Below are positions 1-9,900 of a stretch of DNA of 10,951 nucleotides, in pieces. Numbering within the stretch: the first letter of the stretch is position 1; each line of letters starts with the position of its first letter. The position numbers and the translations under genes were made by a program. This DNA comes from Spirogloea muscicola (taxonomy: Eukaryota; Streptophyta; Zygnematophyceae; Spirogloeales; Spirogloeaceae). Under the pieces are notes generated by a model. The model did not search any database. It saw only the letters and a list, made by a program, of their open reading frames with translations, and was not told the DNA's origin. Where the stretch lies: NCBI GenBank assembly GCA_009602725.1, contig WELB01000015.1, positions 103,607 to 114,557 of the forward strand. Reading direction: 5' to 3'.

Positions 1-111
1 GGCGGCGGCGGCGGCGACACTGGCAACGGCGGCGGCAGCAGCGGCGAGCGCCGCGAGAGCCGCGAGAGGCGCACCTTAAGCTAGAGCTGGAAGGCCGCCA
101 GGTCTCCCTCG

Positions 112-145
<34 letters not shown>

Positions 146-204
146 TCGCCATCGCCACGGCACGGAGGCCGGCCCTGGCCGGACGGAGGGGCTGCCTGCC
201 GCAG
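1..204 (+). CDS. possible exon of a neighbouring plus-strand gene (weak)
   Basis: The frame starting at base 3 is open from the window edge to a consensus donor, CAG followed by GTGAGT at 205. It encodes a very Arg-rich product, including a run from a CGC repeat, with a more ordinary stretch EAHLKLELEGRQVSLA near its middle. An acceptor (ccaccag, ending 280) after a pyrimidine-rich lead would give a 76-base intron; the frame then closes at a TAG near 340. No family is recognised. The region could equally be a GC-rich 5' untranslated exon or promoter-proximal DNA. Confidence 0.2.
117..153. repeat. GCC trinucleotide run
   Basis: About ten GCC units followed by GCCATC units. A GGC run also opens the window (1-16). 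Such runs resemble those near exon 1 of the ABC1K gene at the right end. Confidence 0.85.
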
Positions 205-1051
205 GTGAGTTCCTAAACCTAAACCTTTTACGCAATAATACACATTTTGATACACGTTGTAATGAACATTTTTCCACCAGAGAGAAGCACTGCAGGAGTG
301 GGAGGCCAAATCAAGCCAGTAATACTGTTCAGGCAAAGCTAGTGCAGAGGGAGGAATGGAGTGCGTGTTAAGTGATGGAGGGCCTGTGTGGCCAAGTGCA
401 AAGGCAAGCACACTGGCAGATGTACACCACCTGCATAGTAACCACGAGTCGGCACATAGAGGTCGCTAACCGATGCCCGAATACCGGACGGCCTTTGACA
501 AGCTCTTGTGCCACCAGCTAAGGCTCGACCAGCTTTCTGGTGCGAAGCATGAGCCTGAGCTCGCTGCAAACAGGATGACACACGACATCGCGTGAAGAAC
601 AGATAGGCTGCCGGCATGCCCATCTTGGCTGGAAGCATATCCTCGCGTCGTGCACATCCTAGGCTTGCGATGTTCTCGAGTAGGGAGTGCAGAGGAAGGG
701 GCTACAGCTAGTGTAAAGCATGCGGCTACACAAAGGGAAGCCCTATCTCAGCCACTGGCTTACATTGAAAGAGCTGTTTCGCTTTTAGCCAATAGCCAGA
801 GTGCAAAGGATGGGGCTACTCAAAGCGAAGCCCTGTGCTTCGGGGGGCAGCTGTGCATACAATAACATGCCTATCACCACGGATCGCCCAGGGACGCAAT
901 CATCAACGCACCCTGGACATAGTGGTGTTCACAACCTGGCGGAGTGCCACGTGCATTGGTCGATGAGATGTCGTGCCACACAGCGTCAATTCTTTACTAC
1001 GTCGATAGGTCAGGTTGAGACAAACGAGTGACTTGTCAGGGCCTACGTGGC
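205..1051. other. stretch without a recognised gene
   Basis: Both strands were read. No open frame here shows a recognisable domain, and those present are short and interrupted. The content is a possible short intron (205-280), a set of short direct repeats (686-834) and otherwise unremarkable sequence up to the inverted repeat. Confidence 0.6.
686..834. repeat. short direct repeats, 90-base spacing
   Basis: A 35-base unit at 710-744 recurs at 800-834 with about five mismatches; both end in aagccct. A third, partial copy (686-705) matches the first 20 bases of the second unit with about two mismatches. The units share the core ggggctac/gcggctac. Confidence 0.75.
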
Positions 1052-1493
1052 GAATATCTTCACGATGGTCCCTTCTGGGCCTCCAGTCAGTCTTCTGCCA
1101 CCTCGTTGATTGCTGTCGCCCATGATCAGCCCTGCTGACCAGTGCCGCCACCACAAGAGTCATGCTGATCTGGTCGTCAGGTGAGCCTCCTCTTGCAAGA
1201 AGAGCCACTTGCTGGAAGGTGAGTGTACCTCCCACATGCCCTGCTCCTCTCAATGTGGCGGGAATGACCGCATGTGGTGAGCGCTCTGAGCGTTGTCGGA
1301 GGTACACTCACCTTCCAGCAAGTGGCTCAAAGATTCTTGCAAGAGGAGGCGTACTGGAGCGCGACGACCAGATCAGTATGACTCTCGTGGCGGCCACAAC
1401 GGTCAGCAGGGTTGATCATAGGCGACAGCAATCAACTAGGAGGCAGAAGACTGACTGAAGGCCCCGAAGGGACCGTCATGAAAGTATCTGCAA
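1052..1493. repeat. long imperfect inverted repeat (foldback)
   Basis: The left arm, about 1052-1232, is the reverse complement of the right arm, about 1299-1493, with scattered substitutions and small insertions. The innermost part is near perfect: agccacttgctggaaggtga... at 1203-1232 mirrors 1299-1328. The 66-base centre holds a further small inverted pair, cacatgc (1233-1239) and gcatgtg (1270-1276). A transcript from either strand would fold into a long hairpin. It could be a foldback transposon, an inverted duplication of a retroelement piece, or a small-RNA precursor. No target-site duplication was identified. Confidence 0.9.
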
Positions 1494-1560
1494 CCGCTGC
1501 AAGAAGAGAGGCCATCGGGCCAGGGAGTGCTGGAGCTCCCAGGAGGATCACCAGCAACAT
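1459..1560 (+). pseudogene. CCHC zinc-knuckle (gag-type) remnant
   Basis: Bases 1489-1530 encode CNRCKKRGHRAREC, an exact C-x2-C-x4-H-x4-C zinc knuckle, preceded by the basic segment RPRRDRHESI. The frame is bounded by TGA (1456-1458) and TAG (1561-1563). The same frame extends upstream of the TGA into the right arm of the inverted repeat. In the left arm (minus strand) the matching codon is TGG, so an open frame there continues. Zinc knuckles of this form are typical of retrotransposon gag proteins and some RNA-binding proteins. No protease, reverse transcriptase or integrase is visible, so this is at most a fragment. Confidence 0.5.
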
Positions 1561-1563
1561 TAG

Positions 1564-2221
1564 CTCCAGGCGCTCTCTGTGCTCAACGACCACCCACTCT
1601 TTAGTGAAGAAGGTGATGGTGACAAAGAAACACAGCACTCAATGCAGTGAAGCTCAAGACAAGCAAGTGACGCCAAGACGGCGTTCGACAGCCTTTGAGC
1701 AGATCAAGGCAATGGTCGTTATCTTTACCTCTTGACACACAAGGTCACGCCGTTTCGTGGCTAACCTGGTGTCACCCATTCCGACGCGACCGGCTGCAAA
1801 GGCACCCGGGTTTAGGCTCTCTAGCTGCGCGGCTCTGAGCCCACGCCTGCTTGGCTGCCACCACAGGAGCGAAGATGCCTGACGACAACCATGGGGCGGC
1901 GGCAGCGGCGCTGAAGGCAGTTTTGGCAAGAGTGGGAGACTACAACGAGTGGAGTGCTCTGTCCCGGCCCTCCTCTCCACTTATGCTCCGTCAGGGAAAT
2001 AGCCACAGGGCAGGTCCATTTGGCCCGTTTGGCACCCCCTGGTCCCACGGCCAGTGTAGCCTGGGACCGTCACTTCTACCACTACCTGCAACCTTCACTA
2101 CTACCTACTACCTCAACCAGGAGCCCAGTTTCTCTGACCTGCGGCTGCTTAGCAGGGGTTACTGAGTGTTCCGTAGCTGCTTGGTCCATTTGTGCTAGCT
2201 CTTAGCTGTTGTTTCTTCTTT
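1564..2221. other. stretch without a recognised gene
   Basis: Follows the zinc-knuckle remnant. Frames of about 75 to 110 codons occur on both strands but overlap one another, lack recognisable motifs and have mixed composition. It may be decayed flanking sequence of the same retroelement, but nothing diagnostic is seen. Confidence 0.5.
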
Positions 2222-2350
2222 TTTGGGCTGGCTTTCTCCAGCCCCTGTCCTCAATTGGCGAGCCCTTCTTCTTTTAGCGCTTCCCCAGGCCCCTTCGAAC
2301 TTGTTCTCTTTGGGCTGGCCTTTCCCAGCCCCTATCCTCGATGGGCGAGC
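2222..2350. repeat. direct repeat, 42-base units with 87-base period
   Basis: Copies at 2222-2263 and 2309-2350 align without gaps, both starting tttgggctgg and ending ggcgagc, with a few substitutions. The spacer between them (2264-2308) is pyrimidine-rich. Confidence 0.85.
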
Positions 2351-3757
2351 ACCATTTCTACTACCTTCACCTGCCGGTAGCCTGGCCGGTACCCGCCAAG
2401 TCTCGTCAAGGTCGGTCACACGACCGGAGCTGAGCTGCAGGTGCCCTGTTCGCGACTCCTCACACTGGACCAAACGTGGATCCACCTGTCATGTCCACGT
2501 GTACCGCCACGTCACCATCTTGTCAGTTCGACACAAATGAGCCACTGAGGGCATTTGTCATGACAGAGATTGTTACGGAAGCGTATGCAGAGGTCCAGCG
2601 TCGCCTGACACTGCTGGTCGCGCTTACATTCCAGCAGAGCAGAGAAACTTGCAGCACTACTTCGTCTACCCCCGCAGCCATCACCTCCGACCCACCTGCA
2701 GGCAGCATCTTTGGTTGCATCGGTCCTATAATCGTATCTACCCTATCTTATCTCTTCCATCTAGCTATTCCATCGTGCACGTCCAGACCCTGGACCCTTT
2801 GGATCTTATGACTCAGGCCCATATTGTGAATCCCTCGTTCCCCACAGTTCATCGTCAATGCAATATTTCCAATTGAAAGCAGCCCTTAGTTTTCATTGTT
2901 ATTATGAGGATGACGATGCAAGTGTTCAACTGCTTCAGGGTCAATGCACTTTCTCCGAATCTACTAGCACGGACTACCTGAAGACATCATATATAAGAGG
3001 CTCGCCCAATTCGGTCACATCATGACCTAAACATGAGCTCTGAGAGGCTGACCAACTCCAACCACGTTCGTACAATATGCTGCTTGTGACAATGCAGCCC
3101 GGCATCCAACCCCATAGGACCATTTACAGTGGGCATGCTTCTCCATCTCCTTGAATATGCAGACTCTCCAGCCACGGTGCAAATAGCTATTGTACTGCGT
3201 GACTAGCTATGCCTAATGACCTCGCTCAAGGTTCACCAAAAATGTGTCCTGATCAACGTCAAATGTGCACATGTACCCTCTCCATGCAGAAGCAGCTGCA
3301 ACAATCAACCACAGATCAGAAGCTGAACAGTCCTTGGACTCTGCAGTAACAATAGGAGAAGATAAATTTGGCCGTTTGCAACCTGCATGAAGCCAAAGGC
3401 AGAGGAAGATGAGTCAACAGATGGAACAGGACTGCAGAGCTCTTAGTCTAAGACCCCAAGTGATGCAGCGAAAGCACAAGCCAATCTCAAATAAGCAATT
3501 GGGCGACACAAGCACACAAGCGTGTCTGCAGCTGGCCTGGGCCCCACCTTTCCAAGATATTCTGCTCAACTCACAGCCATGGCCACTCGTTGAAGCGTTG
3601 CTCTGAATGTGTATCACTGCACATGTGAGACATAGCAAGGAGCATGCAACTTGGGCGGATTGTCAAGACCACTGCAGATGGCTGATGCATGGAAACAATC
3701 ACTAGCCTGCGTATGCCAGAGTATCCTAATCAAACGAAATGACACATTCACAATGTA
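2351..3757. other. intergenic stretch downstream of the ABC1K gene
   Basis: No recognised gene on either strand. Frames up to about 110 codons (for example 2476-2811 plus) show no domain. A TATA-like string, tatataag, lies at 2990-2997 on the plus strand with no convincing gene after it. The part next to 3757 should contain the 3' untranslated region of the ABC1K gene. Confidence 0.55.
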
Positions 3758-3931
3758 TTATTGCATTGATGATTTGAATGTGCCTGGGGAGACCTCTGAG
3801 AGATTGCTGAATGACGAAGGAGAGCCCCGTGGTATGGAGCTGCGAATGGTCCGAGCCAGAGCCCGTGAGGTGAGCCGCCCAATGACCTCAGCAGGCAGCA
3901 GCACCGCCTGTTGCTGTGCTATGAGAGGTAG
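3758..3931 (-). CDS. ABC1K terminal exon 22 and stop
   Basis: Fifty-seven codons then TAA. It reads [20 protein letters not shown], then [12 protein letters not shown] and a Ser-rich tail ending MQ. The LPxEVxxRLxSRxLARxxR pattern resembles the C-terminus of ABC1K6-like proteins. The acceptor TCCTCGTGCAG has a pyrimidine-rich lead, phase 0. No polyadenylation signal was confidently placed downstream. Confidence 0.65.
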   Translation of the reverse strand, partial: LPLIAQQQAVLLPAEVIGRLTSRALARTIRSSIPRGSPSSFSNLSEVSPGTFKSSMQ

Positions 3932-6900
3932 CTGCACGAGGATAACAGCTTGGATGTGAGCTCAGTGCAGGGTGCTGAGGATGAGCTGATGCAAGCGAAG
4001 GCATTTGAGATCGGCGCATTGACAATAACCAAATTCCCGCAGATTCCAGAACAATTAGATGTGATGCATTTGCAGTTCGCCTGTGTTCCATGGCAGCTCT
4101 CCTGAAGCAAGCATGACAAGCCTTCTATTTCTACCACGTCAGCAGCAACTTCCACGGCACTTTACTGCAGGCTAGAATGATGCCACTGCCAGTGCTTTCA
4201 TCAGGAGTGAAAAGGGTGAGGTTTCACTGGGAGTAACAAGGCAGCTAGGCTAAATCAAGTGTAGCAAGCTTGCCTCGGCAATAATAGCGAGCCTGGGAAG
4301 CTGCTGCAAAGCGGAAGCTGCTCTTTGCAGAGCTGCCATGACATCATCCCAGGTCAAAATCTCCTCATTTTCTTGTTCCACTCTGGTATCCACTATGACT
4401 TGGCTGGACGAATTAAAAACGAGAGTTGCCGTATATGCAGTACCCTGTCCAACACGTGCAAGCAATGGCGAGGAACTGGCATGAATGACCATCTTTCAAA
4501 AGGTAGAGCACATGTTATGATGCCATGCAATCTAAGGCGTAAACCTCCCCATGAAACCCTCATCATTATCAACAGGTTCTCAAAACAGCAAGTCCCATAA
4601 AGCACAGGCAGATGGGATGGATAAGAATATAAATTAATGGGAAGAATTTTTGAGTTGGCATCCTCACATTTGTGGTGATTGGGCTACTTGATACTTGGCT
4701 CACGGAAGCGGCCACAGCAGGGGAAGCGACCACAGCAGGGGATTCGCCACTGTCGCCCTGCAGCAGTGCAGCTATCTTCCGGAGATTCTTCAAGTGCTCA
4801 TAGTCCTCCGCCTCCGTAAGCCTCTGAGGTAGGGGTATGTCAAATGGCAGGCTTGCTGCCAGTGCATCAGTGCCAGCGTCAATGGCTGCGCGGTTGAAAG
4901 CATCTATCCCCTGCATGCACAGCACCAACAGTGTGGGCTCGGATGTCGTGAGACGTTGTCTTCTGATCAACACATGTCAACCACCAACCTTTCCTCAGTC
5001 ATTGTCTAGGACTGCACGTGGCCAGAGGCTTGTGGGTTTCGGACTGGAAGCAGCCATCGTCGAGAGGCAGACACTTGGTAAAGTTGCCAACCTTCACGAT
5101 CTCATCTAGCAGCGTCTCACGAACAAAGGTCCCCTGCAACATAGTGAGATCATGCATTAGCCTACAGCCAAAATTGTCGAGCAAGTGGCCAAGACGCCTG
5201 GAAGCTATACCTGCTCAAACTGCAAGCAACTCACAAGTGCCGCATATAGACATCGTAGGAAGTTACAAGCCTGATCTTGATCAAAGTTCAAGTAGATGTT
5301 GTACATCTTTTGGTGCATAGGTCTCCGGATTGACTGACCTCATTACTAAGAGCAAATGTCAAGACTTTTCTCAGCGTGTCTCTTTCAGCGACGGTCTTGT
5401 CCTCCTCGTCAATCTCAAAAATAGGCCGCTGAGCCTGCGGGTAAGGAACAAGGGGCTGAGAGTCAAGTAGAAGCACCACTGCAGATCAGTGACAGGGACC
5501 TACACTATCAAACACTGGATCCAGTAAAAGATATTAGAAAGAAGGGACTCACTTCTTTCAGTAGCGATTCTAGCCTGTCGACCCGAAATGTTCCATCCTG
5601 ACAGTCATGCAAATAGCAGGATAAACAGACAGTGGCCGTGTCAATCCTCTGCCTCTTGATAGATCAGTGCTGCCATCCACAGCAGCATCTCAAAACATAT
5701 CGGAGGTCATAATGTGCCAAATATATGGAAAACACTAGCTTGGCAAAGTCAACACCGTCAGAATGTTAACTGTTCCCTATTATGAGTACGAGGATTACAT
5801 GCAGGACATGGGGCACTGCATGGGTGATTTACTGATAGAGGTAACAGAATTGGAGAAGACGAGGTACAGATGTCTATTAAGAACCTTGTAGAGGAGTGCT
5901 TTCAGCGTTGAGCGAAGCTGTGGCGATTGATCGGTCAGGACCTTCCGTGCGATCCACGGGTACGAGCTGCCCAGAACCTTGTACTGGGGATTGCTCCGCA
6001 GAGCTATTCCCTCCAGCACTGTCAAGCTGGTGATGCCAAGGCACGATAAGCACCAGACCAGGCATTGACAACGCTTATGCTGTGCCAAAGACGATGCCTT
6101 CAATGGATGGGTTGTGAGTTGCAGCTTGTAGCTTGACAAACAAGAAAGACATTAGTTACAGTCTTATCTCAGTCTCAAAGGTGGGGGAGAGCATCCGAAT
6201 TGAGGCTCGGTAACTGACCTCCTAACCACAAGGGAGAAGTAAGCCGGTATTCGGAACTTGAAGCGATACCTGCACACAAGTCCGATATGACAGATGACAA
6301 TTGCTTACCAAGTGCGTGCAAAGCCAACCCACAGCACTGGCCACTAGCCAATGGAGTACCATTCTGTGAGGCAATCACAACGGACAGGATAATGGAGTAG
6401 CATGATGCACAGATGCTTAGTTGCTTGAAGCGCAAGGTGGTTCACTGTAGCAGTTGCAGACGAAACAATAGGAGAGGATGAGGCGGCTGACATGGTCCGT
6501 CCAAGATTGCCAGAAAGGTCTCCGAAGCTGATGTTGCGGGCACCTTGACTTATGGCATCGGCAAAGACGCCTGGTCATGGAGGCTCATTGTCAGCAATGA
6601 GCACCCCAAGTCCAATCTGCTGCAAAAATCAAGAGCATGTCCATCTATACTGCTTACAGTGATAGCACCCCACACGGACACGATCTTATAGGCAGAGTGC
6701 AGAAGACCTTCAAAGCCCATCTAACATTCACATCCATATGAAGCTATGGCCTTTGAGTATCCTGCACAGACCTGTGAGGGCGTCAGATATTGCCGAGAGC
6801 TCCTGACCGGGCGGCACGAGCCTGCAGAAGAAAGTTGCAGTGTGAGTTCTCCCTGCATTACCTGTCGTAGAAAACAGTTTAGAAGTCCAAGCACAAGCAG

Positions 6901-9900
6901 AAGCAGACAATGTCTAAAGAGAGGAAGTTTGCTTTGCAGTTCCTTGTGGTTGCAGCACTAGTGCAAGTAAAGCTCGGTGTTCAAAGTACTCAATGCAACA
7001 GTGTGTCAATACAGCTACTCTGCGCAAGTGATCCTCTAAAATAAGTGTACCCAAGGGCCACGAAGTCCTTTGCAAGGGAGTCGAACTCGCGGTTGACGAG
7101 GTGCACAGACGCCTCAATCAGCGAGTCCCGGAAGCTCTGCGTCACCTCCCCCATCATGCCAAAATCTGCAGGCCGAAGGATGGGGCCAGGCCAAGTTCTT
7201 CAGCTTGACTACCTCTACCTGAACTTTGTCATACTGATGCCAAGTAGCGGTCTATATGGCAGGCCTTGTGCTCATTTGGTCTCAGATTCTCATGGATGAA
7301 CAGCCAGATTGTTGCTATATCATACAGCCCTCTACACCTTAGCCCGAGCACGTTCTAGCCTGCTCTACAGCTGCTGTCAGGGCTTGTTGTTGAGAGATTG
7401 GTGAAAAGGCCGGAGCTAAGCGCGCGGAAGGTAGCAAGCAAAAGAGACCGACAAGAGCTCGCAGTACAGCAGAAGCAGCCAACACTAAGATCAAAAACGG
7501 CACTTTGACGTACTCTTGCAGCCAGATGGTTCACATCCAAAAAGGCCGGCCAGACAACGCAATGCGAAGCCCACATCAAGTACCTAGATAAGCGAGCTTG
7601 CCCTCAGGCGTCCTAAGGAGATTCCCGGGGTGAGGGTCGGCATGGTAGAAGCCACTGTCAAGCAACTGGGAAAGGGAGCAGTACACGCCCACCTGCAACA
7701 CAGTCCCAATTACTACGCTGCCTGAGCACGGTCAAGATTGCTGACCAGTACATGTGAGCAGAACAAGCTAAATCTCTTCCAACACTGTGATAACCAAAGG
7801 TGACACGGAGCAGCACAAAGCAAGCAATTGGAGGACATGGAACAAAATAAGCAGAAGCCCCCTTAGGCAGCCACATGGGTGGCGGTTCAATGCAGACCTC
7901 AATCAAGCTAAGGTCGCGAACCTCGGACAGTCGCTCCCCCTGAGCAGGGCCAAAGAAACACTTGGAAATTATAACACGGAATAAGCAAGAACCGTGTGCA
8001 CATTGGCCTCTTGTTGTGATCGGTGTGTCGAATTTCCAGTGTTGATAACAAGCAAACTGGGGCCAACATATTTTTGCTTGCTTGGCGAATTTCCAGTCAG
8101 AAGAAAGTAGACACTTGATGCCAAGCTCTTGTTGAAGAGCCAATGCTCAATCTCGACATGCCACTAACCATGTCCTCTCAGTCCCCAAAGTTCTTGGCTC
8201 TGGCTCAACATTGGCTTGTGAAGATGCATCTAAGATGCAAGAGGGTTGTCCACCTCCCTCCACCCCTGATTTGAGAAGGCTTCAAGACCAGTAACTGACT
8301 CACTCAATAGCATCGCAAGATGGAGGGGAGAAAGCAATCTCACCTCCACCCACTGCATGACAAGCACGCGCTGGCTGGTGAGGTCTGGATACATCTCTGG
8401 AATGACCACATTCTCGATGCCGCCAAAGAGCCGCCTGCCCAAGTAGTGCAGCTTAACCGCTCCAATTACTGAATAAGCCCAGCCTTGTGCCCATTTATCT
8501 CAAACAGAGATAGAATCCTGTATTGTCAAAGGGCAGGCAAGCTGGCGCTGCTACCTGAAGCGGGCGCCGTTCCTGGCCTCGCTCTCATAGTCCATCTCCT
8601 GCCCAGAGCAATTGGGATCGCCAATGGTCAGGGAGCACGTAGCCAGCATCATTGTTCCAATGCAGACTGTATAAGACAATTAAAGAAAGCGGCTGCTGAT
8701 ACTAAAGAATCGGCTGTGAAAAGCCAGCCAGGTGCATACAGGTGTTCATGACGGAGCATTGTTCCAATGCAGACTGTTGAGAACAAGAGAGACACAACGT
8801 GCAGTAATCTATGAGAAGAGAGGCCGCCAGAAGGAGGAGCCACCGTCGACCCCAGCTTACCTTGAAGAGGCTGGTAGCCCACTCGTCCACAACAGCCTGC
8901 AGTTTCAGACAGATAAACAACCCAAAACCCACTGTGAGAAGGTCCTCCTTCAATTGAACGTACTGAAGATTCTGAGCTGCGAGACTTCACTGACTGAGGC
9001 AGCCAAGCGCGTTCGCGGCCAAAAGTCGAAACATGATTACAGCAAAGGCCCTGGCCCTGCTCCAGATGCTTGGTAGTACATGGCACATGGATGACATGGT
9101 GAGTGGTCTTGAGGTTTTGGGATGTTAGGTGGGGTACAAGGGGTAGATGGTGATTCCCACCTGCAGGTCAGTGTTGAGCTTGGCGAACTTGCGCACATAG
9201 CCCGCAAGGATGCGCAGGATGAATATGTCGAGGGCGATGGCTGCGCGCACGCCAGGCCGCTGCACTTTGACCGCTACTGCCTGGCCATTGGGCCGCAGCC
9301 GTGCTTGATACACCTGCGGACAGAGGGAGAGGAATAACTGGCATACTCGTTAACCTCAGCTCTACATCTTGGTAATCACAGAGGTTTCTGCACATAGTCC
9401 AGATAATGCCTGCACATAGTCCAGATGATGCATAATGATAGACTTCCATATCTACTTGTGCCGTTTGAATACATCTGAGACATCTACTCTTATCTGGCAC
9501 AATCAGTCGAACCTGGCCGAGGGACGCAGCGGCAACGGGCAGCGGCGAGATATCCGAGAAGAGCTGGTCAACAGGCACACCAAGCTCCTGTTCCACAATG
9601 TCCAGCGCATCATTGGTGGAGAAGGGCGCGATGCGGTCCTGCAACAGAGCCAGCTCGTCCAGGTATTCTGGTGGAATCACGTCCTGCATGACCACAAGGC
9701 GGGGTTTAACAGGTCGCCCTCAGCAGCGGAAAGAAGGCAGGTATCTCATCAACAGCGGCTGCAAGTGCGCCAATGGACGTAACCAGCCATGTAGCCACAC
9801 CACATAACAGACACCGCATAATTTGAACACCACATAGTGGCTGCTCACCGGCCGAGATGATACTGCTTGGGCAATCTTAACAAATGCCTGCGGCTCAGAG

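Noticed and set aside
76-411. Gly-rich minus-strand frame
   Set aside because: Its composition comes from the GCC run and it has no other coding sign.
903-1307. 134-codon minus-strand frame as an intact gene
   Set aside because: It covers the left foldback arm and loop; the arm frame is probably a remnant, and no complete domain or start context is seen.
1052-1493. CRISPR array or rho-independent terminator
   Set aside because: The arms are inverted, far too long for a terminator, and there are no regularly spaced direct repeats; the gene context is eukaryotic.
2990-2997. TATA box of a plus-strand gene
   Set aside because: No gene with a recognisable product or clear start follows, so it is only an AT-rich match.
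5795-6139. 114-codon minus-strand frame starting MSSYKLQL
   Set aside because: The N-terminal third is intron 15 sequence; only 5885-6026 is exon.
7658-8143. 161-codon minus-strand open frame
   Set aside because: It contains exon 10 and the start of exon 11 in different contexts, but most of it is intron read-through; the family alignment breaks at the donor.
9168-9695. 175-codon minus-strand open frame as one gene
   Set aside because: Only 9513-9683 is family-like. The rest is intron 5 and an out-of-frame shadow of exon 6.
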